64,000 bases of DNA from Gordius sp. MW1 (taxonomy: Eukaryota > Nematomorpha > Gordioida > Gordea > Gordiidae). Below are positions 55,801-64,000 of the stretch, piece after piece (the stretch's first letter is position 1; every line of letters starts with the position of its first letter). The DNA lies in contig OZ038527.1 in the NCBI GenBank assembly GCA_964036665.1, positions 10,819,835-10,883,834 on the forward strand, written 5' to 3'. Under the pieces are notes generated by a model. It was not told where the DNA came from. It did not search any database and saw only the letters and a list, made by a program, of their open reading frames with translations. A program made the translations under genes and the position numbers.

Positions 55801-58700
55801 TTTCACCATCTAAATATAAAATGCATTAAATTGTTATTACTCGTAATGATAAGTTTGAAATAAAAATATCACTCGTTACAATGTATTCAGCTAATAATTT
55901 AAAACTAAAAGTCTAACTTTAGAAAATATATTTTTAACAATAAATAAAATTTGTTGAACTATTAACCTATCTTATTTCTAAAGTTCTAACAGCCACTATG
56001 AATCTATTTAAATACTAGGATACGATTTGCAATTTAGGTCAGTTATATTTTAATAGACAGGGGGAACAGTATTTTAATAATTTATCAAAAGCTATATTTC
56101 ATGAAAATATAATGTGTTTTGCCCATATAATTTTAGAGATAGAAGCGTTTGGGGTTCCATATACCCCATAAAGTTCTTTAAGAAAGTTTTTTTTGTCATT
56201 TTCAAAAAATAAATTTTTTTATTTTAAAAAAGTAATTTAAGCAGTTATAAATCATTTCAAATGTTAATAATTATTGTTACTATGTTTTTTTTATTTTAAT
56301 AGTTATTTTAACTTTTGTAAGGCTATTTTTAGTAATTTTGTATCAGACCTATAGGCAATATATTTCAAACAAACCAAGCTAATAAGACCTCAAAATTTAT
56401 TCTCTTGTGGTTGCAAAAACGTTTTACACATATTAAACTTAGAATATGCAGGCTGGCGAAAAGTCCTTTTAAAGTTAGTAACAAGCCTCAAAATGGCCAT
56501 TCTATAAATACTTCTATTTTTTCTGTATAACCATTTTATTGTAAATGCATGCTTACTATAAAAAAAACATTTAGCTTGATAATTTTTATTAGCTGTATGG
56601 TGTCCCTGACAAAAATAAAAGATAGCATTTTCTTTGGGTTTAGTAAATTGCCCATAATTATTAAATTACTATTTATAATCAAATTATTTTTTCCAAAAAC
56701 CTATAAGAGGCTTTAATAAACTTATATCTAAAATTTGGGAAGTCCTGTATTGGTGTTAAAATTATGATCTTTTTAAGAATTATACTCCATAAGTCTGCCC
56801 AGGATTGGGATGTACACTCAACGGTTAAAGTCAAATTATTTTATTAAATAAATGTTAACTTATATTTACCATAAAATGATGTATTCCAAACATTCTTCAA
56901 GCTAAACTTGAGTAATATAAAAGAGTAGAAATCATGAAATGGATGAGATCTGATTAAATTGAAAAATGCACGAAAAATTGTATTTTGAATTTTTTTTATA
57001 AAAATAATATACTTTTTTGATCTTGTAAAAATATCTGTATAAATCAAGCAATTTTGAGGGAAAAATTTTCTTGAAATTAATAGCCCTAACAAAATCTACT
57101 AAGAGAAAAATTTAGAAAATATAATTTATTAAGCTTAAATCACAAATCTTTGTTAATAATAGAGCTTTGTGTATGATACATGCTTTATTTAAAATACAAA
57201 TGTCCAAATTTTAGATTACAATTAAAACCTCCATTTTTATTTAAAAAAAGAAACTACAAAATTGATAACTGTTGTGGCTTAATATTTGTTTGCTAAATAT
57301 TAATTTTATACCAATTTTTTATCAATTTAACTTGATATTTATAATTATAAAATTCATGTTAGTAAATTGAGTATGTTATACAGACAGATACTGACGAAAA
57401 ATTGTGTAAATTTTTTTATACATTTAATTGTGGAAAAAAATACAAAGACAAATATTAAAAGAAAAAGCCTAGGAGTAAAAATTTTATGACTTATCTCCTG
57501 TATTTAAAAATTAAAGCAATTTGGACCATAGACCCATGAGTATTAACTATGTTCAGAAAATTAAGTCTAAAAATGAATTTGAAATGTGTATTACGTGAAA
57601 TGAGGGGAAGAAGGGATATCTTTCCAAATAAAATAATAACAATACTGAGTGAATGGGGCCGGGGGATAAGAATGGATGATTAACAAGCATCAGAGTGTAG
57701 CCAAGGGAGGCAGAGATGGGCAGCCCCCTATTAATCCAAATTCTTTTAAATAATTATAATATTTAACAAAACAATCTTTTTGCCCATCTCTAGATGAACA
57801 AAGCCTCTGGCATTAACTTTAAATTTACTTTGTTCTGCTTAATTACATATTCTTAGGTAGTATATATAAATTTTAATTACAATAATGCTAATTAAACTAA
57901 CTTGAATTATGTATGGCTGGAGAACATATATTTAAAGGTGAGGCAAAATATTTATCAATTGCTCTTTGGCGCACAACATCATCATAAGGAGTTTTGTCAT
58001 TGTTAAAATGTTTACAAAACGAGGGAGAATTCTCAATATCAACTGGAAACATTCTAGATCTTTCTTCAATAGACCATTTAAAAGAATTATTTTCATAATC
58101 AGGATTAAGTATCTTAAATTTTGCTTTTTCTTTGGGCATTGAATGATGATATTTTAATGATTCTATAAAATTTGGACTCATGAAATTGCCTTTATAAGTG
58201 GATGCAGTTTGCTCAAAGGGGTTTGCACTAAAATTTAATCCTCTTTCACAATATGGATCATTTAAATGTCTAGATTTAAGGTCAAAATACAAGTGCTGAT
58301 TTTTGTAAAATTGTGTTTTATAGCCACATACAGGTGATAAAGTGGTTATATGCTTGGATTGTATAGGTGTTTTATAAATTGGATCATATAATTTATTTAA
58401 TAAATTATGACTTAACGAACACTTACTAAAGATTTCATCTGTTTGCGAAATTTCATTAAACATATCATCCATGGTAGGATTTGTGACAATGAACTTAAGA
58501 TCACATTCATGAGGAAACAAGCCTTTCAATTCTTTATTGATGTGATCAATTATTAAATTAGGTGCATGAACCACAATTTTAACATGATTGCATAAGCAGT
58601 TGTTGTCGAAATGCAACCTTGATTTTCGCTTAATAATTTTTGAAGTGGAATTAGCTTTATTATTAATAAAAAAATGTGGAGTTTTACATGATTTATACAT
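43878..58700 (-). CDS. bora: Protein aurora borealis (Bora), 8 coding exons
   Basis: Bora binds Aurora A and promotes activation of Polo-like kinase 1 at mitotic entry. Exons in transcript order: 58700-57902, 46993-46813, 46770-46415, 46311-46240, 46190-46058, 44963-44851, 44778-44119, 44071-43878. They total 2508 nt, 835 residues; every junction is GT-AG and all phases fit. Family landmarks in order: NPFEQ (160-164), FKWSIEERSRMFPVDIE (207-223), RQRAIDKYFASP with S254-P255 and S260-P261, TQTILSIPSF, KRKLF, SPSTPD and SPTISPIKE, and VDTGYHT (about 750-756) at the phosphodegron position. The N-terminus before NPFE is about 155 residues, much longer than in vertebrates. The first ATG after an in-frame stop sets the start. 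Exon 7 might hide a 48- or 54-bp in-frame intron at the SLLIIIIKNLNINVI stretch. Confidence 0.9.
45128..45514. mobile_element. hAT MITE in Bora intron 5
   Basis: Starts CAGAGACCAGATTTGCCCGG and ends ACAAATCTGACTTCTG, with a perfect 8-bp duplication ATAGGGAT (45120-45127 and 45515-45522). Subterminal GGGCGGGC / CCCGGGC repeats resemble the larger hAT ends. Non-coding, 387 bp. Confidence 0.88.
47434..48222. mobile_element. GGGCTGG-rich hAT-like element
   Basis: Left part has AACCCTAACCCATCAATCCG then many GGGCTGGGCTGGGT words (47460-47585); the right part repeats them (48078-48190) and ends GCCCATGCAGGACTCTA, close to the GCAGACCTCTA end of the hAT at 10819-12761. The ends are only loosely inverted repeats and no target duplication is seen. 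In between is AT-rich sequence with no intact ORF. Confidence 0.55.
48329..50473 (+). mobile_element. Family-H element, copy 2 (2.1 kb)
   Basis: Same order as copy 1: CTCGGGCCTTCGGCCCTCG, purine tract, TTTGCTATGCAATTTATGGG near 48435, tRNA-like segment 48722-48792, AAACTACCAGCCCGATTCG block, about seven core monomers (49500-50160), GAGGGAGATAGAGATGAGGG block, GGAC microsatellite (50410-50440), and CCATAAATTGCATAGCAATT. The left 1.27 kb is almost identical to copy 1; they differ mainly in number and type of core monomers. It lies in Bora intron 1. Confidence 0.82.
50474..51540. other. AT-rich intronic sequence
   Basis: Nothing recognised apart from a long G-run near 51038. Within Bora intron 1. 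Confidence 0.5.
51541..54960 (+). mobile_element. Tandem array of a non-coding LTR retrotransposon (TRIM/LARD-like)
   Basis: Terminal repeats of about 393 bp start TGTGGCGTCCTTGCACCCG and end CCTGGGATTACA. Order: partial LTR 51541-51856, LTR 51857-52248, interior 52249-53146, LTR 53147-53539, partial LTR 53544-53667, interior 53668-54563, LTR 54564-54958. Each interior begins with a primer site TTGGCGCCG and ends with a purine tract (AAAGTGGGAGG, AAAGGGGGAGG) touching the next LTR. The interiors (about 895 bp) encode nothing. GCATT flanks the whole array (51536-51540; 54961-54965, offset by AA), suggesting one insertion that was later amplified by recombination between LTRs. Small frames within the LTRs are chance. 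Confidence 0.9.
52249..52290 (+). promoter_or_regulatory. Primer-binding site of the non-coding LTR element
   Basis: TTGGCGCCG follows the LTR by two bases, then GGAAATCGAACC and CACTTCGCCGG. In the second copy (53670-53706) the stretch is TGGCGCCGGAAAGGTGGAAT followed by CGAACCACTTCGCC. The complement reads like a tRNA 3' half with a GGTTCGATTCC T-arm, so similarity to a tRNA may extend beyond the usual 12-18 bases. Confidence 0.6.
54966..57901. other. AT-rich intronic sequence with a hAT-like fragment
   Basis: At 55664-55760 AGCCCTGCAAAATTAAATTT then CTGCCCGAGCCCGACC and GGCCCGACCCGATTT resemble a one-sided hAT end related to 45128-45514. A GTGTAGCCAAGGGAGGCAGA stretch at 57704 recalls family M. 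No gene is seen. Confidence 0.45.
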
Positions 58701-59839
58701 GATATTAAAATTCAAAATTTAAAAAAACGCCAAAATAAACATATGACCGAACTTAAACACGTTTCTGTTCAAAAAAAAGCTTATCAAAAACTACTAAGCC
58801 AATAGGAATTAGCAGTTTGGACACTAAATTATGTAACTGTTTATAAAATAGCAGATTTTTTTTTGATATGTGTTTAATTAAATAATATTAAATATATTAG
58901 CATTTTATGCTATAAATTGTTTTCAATATTTAGTTTATTTGTCTAGTTTGTAAATATAACTTTTGAAAAGCTTTCTTAGAATTCATCGCCTTGATGATTA
59001 AACTGGTTCACCCTCTGCCACCCAACTCCATAACTATCTGCGATCATTATTTAATTTAGTCATGAGATAATTTAAGGTAATTTAGAGGTGGAGATCTAGG
59101 GTAGATGTTGTAATCAGCGTTGGTTGGCTGAAGTCTACCATAAATTTATGAATTGAATATTTCTTCATGGCCTAACTAAGATATCATATATCTGAACTTA
59201 AAAGGCAATTAACAACATATTTATAATTTTTGTTCCTAGCAACTTTAAATATAATGCGTAAAAATAAAATTAAAAAGGCTACTTTTTCGCATTAATTAGA
59301 TATTAATGAAAGATTAAAAGAGAGCAAAAAAGAAACCCATAATGTTTGTGTATTTCACTGAATTTAATTATGATTTGTACTTACGCCCTACCTTTAATAT
59401 GAATCTCAAATCCAAATATATAAATCAAAAATCGCACGTAGCACAAACAAAAACTACAACGGCTAAATTATATATATCGAGAAACTTGGGAATAAAAAAA
59501 AATATCGCCGTTCTGCTGGATAATATTAATCCGCGTTTCTAGCTATCTGGATTCTTTATGGTTAACGTAGAATAGCAGCTGTACCTGTACGTGGGGAGGA
59601 AAGTATAATAGTTAGAGGGATATTGTAACATTTGCGTTATGTAAGGGGATTTAATTACAGTGATAGGGGAGGGAAGAGTGTAAGCTTGTTGCCGACCCCG
59701 AACAAATGCAATATTTGAATGTCATGACTAGCAAATTATAGCTTTCTGACAACATTATATAAGCCGTGGATATTTATTTAAAAATTAAAAGCTTATAATC
59801 TAAATATACAAAGTAAAGTGTATGTATATATGTATGTAT
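58701..59839. other. Region upstream of Bora, nothing recognised
   Basis: The sequence before the Bora start codon must hold its promoter and 5' untranslated region, but no clear motif is visible. A plus-strand 66-codon frame at 59342 has no recognisable feature. Confidence 0.4.
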
Positions 59840-60110
59840 GCAAAGGCTAAATTCTGAAACTACCGGCCCGATTCGCGCGAAACTTTACCCGTAGGCTCCC
59901 AATGCGGCCAGGGGTAAAATAGCTTTTTCAGAATCCTAAAATTCCTTTTCGTTTTAAAAAAGGGCTAAATTCTGAAACTACCGGTCCGATTCGCGCGAAA
60001 ATTTAGCCGATGCCCAGGGAGGGCAGGGGTAAAATAGCTTTTCAGATTCCTAAAATTCCTTTTAGTTTTCGAGATATTGGGTTTTATACGTTTTGACCTT
60101 TAATAAAATG
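59840..60110. repeat. Two-copy repeat shared with family H
   Basis: GGCTAAATTCTGAAACTACC followed by CCCGATTCGCGCGAAA and GGGGTAAAATAGCTTTTTCA occurs twice (59847 and 59966), and a third version lies inside family-H copies 1 and 2 (6620, 48985). It ends with CAATCAAACGCAACCTCATC, which is the inverse of the GAGGTTGCGTTTGATTG at 4533. Confidence 0.7.
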
Positions 60111-60164
60111 TCAATCAAACGCAACCTCATCGTGTCCTTTGAAAATTTGAATAATACTGCTGTA

Positions 60165-60440
60165 CGTGTATTACCTTATTCTTCATTTTACCCTTTATCC
60201 ATCAACTTTCCCTTGCAGGTTTTATTTTACTATTTACATCATTTTTTAAATTTTATATTATTTATTTATATTTTTAGATACTGCTGTAGGCGTATTATCT
60301 TATTCTTCATTTTCCCTTTTATCCATCAACTTTCCCTTGCAGGTTTTATTTTACTATTTACATCATTTTTTAAATTTTAAATTTTTTTATATTATTTATT
60401 TATATTTTTAGAGACATTCACAAGAAGCTATAATACTGCT
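60165..60440. repeat. Tandem duplication, about 110-120 bp
   Basis: Units contain CTGCTGTACGTGTATTACCT / CTGCTGTAGGCGTATTATCT, TTATTCTTCATTTT, CATCAACTTTCCCTTGCAGG and TTTACATCATTTTTTAAATT. A third partial unit, CTGCTGTGAGTGTATTACCT, ends at the border of family-H copy 4, so the element interrupted this repeat. Confidence 0.75.
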
Positions 60441-60467
60441 GTGAGTGTATTACCTTATTAATTGCTA

Positions 60468-62168
60468 TGCAATTTATGGGCTCGTTTTTGGTTGTCCGTT
60501 GATGTCCGTTGTCCGTTGTCCGTTGTCCGTCCCTCCCTCTCTATTTGCATTGGGTATATTAGGTTATCGATTTTTTACATTAATGCATGAGAAAGAGGTG
60601 CCCCACCCCTCATCTCTATCTCCCTCGCTGTGTCATTTTTTAAATTAATGCATAAGAGGTGCCCCACCCCTCATCTCTATCTCCCTCGCTTTCGGGCGGG
60701 GTCGGGTTTTAATTGCTACGTTAAATTAATGCATAAGTATATCTATTTGTTTTTGAATTAGGTAACATTGATATTAATTGCTATAATTACCCTATGCCCT
60801 CCACTACAAGGGCCTATGCCTCTACTGATATGGGTCCCTGTGCCCCTACAAAAGTCTATGCCTCTATTAATGTGGGTTCGAACCCCGGCGAACGTTCTGA
60901 ATTGCTGGTTCGATTCTCGGAGAGGGCAAATTTTTTTTTTATTTTTTAAATTAAATTAATATATTTTTCCTGTTACTATCATTGATAATATGAATTTTTG
61001 GCCGTCCGCTTGTTCTATTATTGTTTCATTTTATTATATAATAAACATAAATAAAAGTTGTTTACTTTTAATTGCTATGCAATTTAACTAGTTTTTGGGT
61101 TAGAATCCCGGAGTTTTTTTGACTCTTATGATTGTTCTTGTTACTATCATTGATAATAAGACTTTTTGGCCCTCCGCTGGCTGCTGACCAATGAAAAAAT
61201 GACCATTGGCCAAAATGTGAATCCGAGTTTATTTTATTTTTTTTTTTTTGACTATTATGATTGTTCCTGTTACTACCATTGCTATTATGACTTTTTGGCC
61301 GTCCGCTGGCTCCGGACCGATGGGAAAAATGACCATTGGCCAAAATGTGAATCGAAATTATTTTTTTCGTTTTTTTTGACTATTATGATTGTTCCTGTTC
61401 CTACCATTGCTATTATAACTTTTTGGCCGTCCGCTGACTGCTGACCAATGGAATAAAATGACCATTGGCTAAAATGTGATTCGAAAATTTTTTTTTAGTT
61501 TTTTTTTAACTATTATGAATTTATATCCACTTTTACCTTGTCCTGGCTGCTGACCAATGGAAAAAAATGACCATTGGCCAAAATGTGATTCGAAAATTTT
61601 TTTTTCGTTTTTTTTACTCTTATGAATTTATATCCATTTTTACCGTGTGCTGGCTGCTGACCAATGGAAAAAAATGACCATTGGCGCAAGTGAGCATCAA
61701 ATTTTTTTTTCCATTTTTTTGGCTATCATTGACTTATAGAGTATCTGTTGGTACTGACCAATGGAGAAAAATTGACCATTCGCCAAATTTTTGATTTTTT
61801 TAATTAAAAATTGTTCAAATTCAACAAAAAATTTCTCCCAACAATTCTGCAAATTCTTAACATTGTGATGTTTTATAATATAATGTTTGTTAGACCCATA
61901 ATCACTAAAGGCCGTAAAAACTACTGTAACACGCAACTAGATGCAAACATTAAATCTAACCCTAACCCTTGCCTATATTACATTTTGCCTATAAAAGGAA
62001 AATTTGTATAAATAATTAATTAATCATTAGGCATTTAATCCCCCCCTATAGGCATTCTCGCCCCTTCCCACCTTTCTCGCCCATAAATTGCATAGCAAAT
62101 ATGATACATTTATACGAAGTATAGATGAGTCGTCCCCCCTTCCCTTCCCCCCTTCCCACGAGGGCCGA
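60468..62168 (-). mobile_element. Family-H element, copy 4 (1.7 kb, inverted)
   Basis: Read on the minus strand it runs from CGAGGGCC near 62168 (the hairpin is partly lost) through TTTGCTATGCAATTTATGGG (about 62080), a TTAGGG-bearing segment (61951-61992), six to seven core monomers (61790-61140), an AATTGCATAGCAATT repeat (61075), a TCGAACC/GGGTTCGAACCCC tRNA-like segment (60870), GAGGGAGATAGAGATGAGGG twice, a GGAC microsatellite, and the terminal AAATTGCATAGCAATTAA at 60468. Confidence 0.78.
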
Positions 62169-62688
62169 ATTTTTAGCATAGTAATAACTTACTCTGTTTT
62201 TTATAGTTTTTCAGACTACCTTGCCCATTACCGTTAAAACATGCTTATATCGAATCGACCTTCATATCTTACTGCCATTCGCCATCTCATCTACAGGTTA
62301 TTTCTTTTTATTATTTATTTTTTTATATCTTTAGCTTAGTAATAACTTACTAAGCTTTGACATGTAATACAACGGTACGATATTTATATTGTGAAATCTT
62401 GTGTGATAATTTAAAGGGCAAGTATTAAAGAAATGGGCATTTCCCGTCCCACACCTTTTTTAAATTTTTTCATTTATTTATTTCTTATTTTTTTTTTTTG
62501 TTTTAATTTTTTTTTAATTTTTCAGACTACCTTAGTGTTTTGAAGATAAACATCTTTATGGTAGCTTAGTTTAATAACTTACTTAAATAATTTTGTAGTT
62601 ACAATGGTTCTAAGACTAAAATCGGGTACCTACTTTACTACTGTTTCGTTTTAACACCCCCCCCCCCCAAATGCTAAAAATCTTTATT
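62169..62688. repeat. Short dispersed repeats upstream of the Helitron
   Basis: Three versions of TAGCATAGTAATAACTTACT / TAGCTTAGTAATAACTTACT / TAGCTTAGTTTAATAACTTA (62177, 62333, 62564) and two of TTTTTCAGACTACCTT (62208, 62518). They could be the non-coding left part of the Helitron but the terminus is not identified. Confidence 0.45.
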
Positions 62689-62689
62689 T

Positions 62690-64000
62690 CACTTTTGCTG
62701 TTCCCTATTATAACCAACACATATGCCCCGGCGGAAAAAAACGTTAACAAAAATTCTACGGTCTACAAAAACCGCAAAGAAGACCAGAGCAGCTGAAACT
62801 GACGAAAAGCGCAACGCCCGGCTTGCCGACCTTCGGGACCGAGCCTCCACGTCGAGAACAGCTGAAACTGGCGAAAAGCGCAACGCCCGGCTTGCCGCAC
62901 TTAGGAACCGAGCCTCCACGTTGAGAGCAGCTGAAACTGGCGGAAAGCGCAACGCCCGGCTGGCCGACCTTCCGGACCAAGCCTCCACGTCGAGAACAGC
63001 TGAAACTGGCGATAAGCGCAATTACACGAAGCTCGGGAGCCAATTTAACCTTAGCCGCTTCGCGTATGATACGGCGTATGATTACTCCATCCCTCCATTA
63101 CAATTGGCAAAATGGATACACTGTGTGTACATTGTCAGGCTCTACGTTTCCGAACAGAACATGGTGGAATGTGTTGTTTGAATGGGAAGATCAATTTACC
63201 ACCTCTGGAAGAGCCACCGGAACCGCTTTTAAGTTACGTTTCTGGTATACTCCTGTGTCCAAACACTTTCTCGAAACACATTCGCCAATACAACGCTTGC
63301 TTTCAAATGACATCGTTTGGAGCAACGCGCATTATTAATGATGGTGGTTTCATGCCCACGTTTAGAGTACAAGGGCAAATTTACCATCTAATCGGGTCCC
63401 TTCTCCCGGTACCTGATGCTGCCCACGGCTTTCTTCAAATATATTTCATGGGCGACGCTGAAACTGATCAACGGTGCGGGATGCATCCCGTTATCCGCCG
63501 TGATATAGTCACCGCGTTGCATCAGTTATTCCACACTAAAAATCATTTGGTTAACCTGTTCAAACTCGCGTTGGAGCACATGCCCACTGACGATTACAAG
63601 GTCGTTATCAAGGCTGATAAAACGCCACCTGGTGAACATGAAAGACGCTTTAACGCGCCTACGATAGACGAAGTAGCGTTCGTCATGGTTGGAAGCGAAT
63701 TTGAGCGTCGCGATATTATTATAAGCCGAAGAGATGAAACCGTCAAGAACATCAATGCCACACACAGATCATACGATGCCTTGCAATACCCCATATTGTT
63801 TTGCCAAGGAGAAGGTGGCTACCACCTAAATCTAATGCGCCTAGATTCCGCTACGCGAGCTCCTACACAAAAAAAGGTAAGCGTATCATTCTTTGTGCCC
63901 CTAAATGATCCGTGTATTTGTCTACTAGGTATCGGCGATGAATTTTTACGCATATCGGCTAATGGTACGCGCAAACCAACCTAACCACATCTTGCGGTGC
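62690..64000 (+). mobile_element. Helitron rolling-circle transposon, left coding part (cut by window end)
   Basis: The coding region described below is the amino-terminal portion of a Helitron Rep-helicase protein. The HUH Rep centre and helicase would lie beyond 64000. No canonical TC start was located with confidence in the preceding sequence. Confidence 0.85.
62723..64000 (+). CDS. Helitron Rep/helicase protein, N-terminal part, with one intron and one frameshift
   Basis: Helitron proteins nick and replicate the element. Here only the N-terminal portion is visible. From ATG 62723: a basic start PRRKKTLTKILR, then three to four copies of a 24-residue module RAAETxEKRNARLADLR, then FAYDTAYDYSIPPLQLAK. 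A one-base loss in an A-run near 63110 shifts frame; from 63112 the chain continues MDTLCVHCQALRF, GGMCCLNGKINLPPL, FQMTSFGATR, FRVQGQIYHLIGSLLP, RCGMHP and YPILFCQGEGGYHLNLM, all Helitron landmarks. A 52-bp intron (63877-63928, GTAAGC...TACTAG) restores VSAMNFYAYRLMVRANQPN, which runs off the window. The frameshift may be real decay or a sequencing slip. Confidence 0.88.

Larger units (their letters stand above)
46994..57901 (-). other. Bora intron 1 (10.9 kb), filled with transposable elements
   Basis: Donor TCAA|GTTAGT at 57902/57901 and acceptor TTACAAG|CTACC at 46994/46993 join in phase. Inside are a GGGCTGG-rich hAT-like element, family-H copy 2, the tandem LTR-element array, and about 3 kb of plain AT-rich sequence (54966-57900). 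The other six introns that are not number five are 42-103 bp. Confidence 0.85.

Noticed and set aside
62689-63043. Two minus-strand frames of 95-110 codons
   Set aside because: They are antisense shadows of the repeated Helitron N-terminal modules.

Overview
The window is AT-rich, repeat-laden nuclear DNA from an animal, most likely an invertebrate. Three conserved, intron-bearing genes can be rebuilt exon by exon: splicing factor SF1 (+, 23686-28222), ribosomal protein RPL12 (-, 32662-33318) and the mitotic regulator Bora (-, 43878-58700). Bora is known only from animals. Many introns are very short (36-49 bp). The phylum cannot be settled from this sequence alone.

Layout. 1-23 kb is transposon debris: a degenerate array (340-1405), tandem duplications, a 5.0-kb hAT element (5376-10356) inserted in a BED-finger relic and itself carrying another element and a retrotransposon relic, a second hAT (10819-12761), several inverted-repeat elements, and direct-repeat pairs at 19.3-23 kb. 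SF1 follows, with an inverted-repeat element in one intron. 29.8-31.8 kb holds three small hAT MITEs. RPL12 comes next, then a defective Ty3/gypsy element (34583-38212) flanked by a 261-bp duplication. 39.0-41.4 kb is a foldback-like palindrome of C-run/G-run units. Bora fills 43.9-58.7 kb; its 10.9-kb first intron holds a hAT-like fragment, a family-H element (see below) and a tandem array of a non-coding LTR element. 59-62 kb is repeats plus an inverted family-H copy. The last 1.3 kb is the start of a Helitron gene that runs off the end.

Family H. One element family dominates. Each near-full copy (5935-8759, 15873-17445, 48329-50473, and inverted 60468-62168) begins with a GC hairpin and a purine tract, carries an inner palindromic repeat, then tRNA-like pieces, tandem 'core' repeats of about 95-130 bp, usually an ACGG-type microsatellite, and ends in GCCCATAAATTGCATAGCAA plus TTAA. 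This resembles non-autonomous Helentron/DINE/pearl-type elements. The Helitron at the right edge shows that rolling-circle transposons exist in this genome, but no direct link is proven.

The three host genes have unrelated housekeeping roles (branch-point recognition, ribosome, mitotic kinase activation) and show no sign of working together; their clustering appears incidental.
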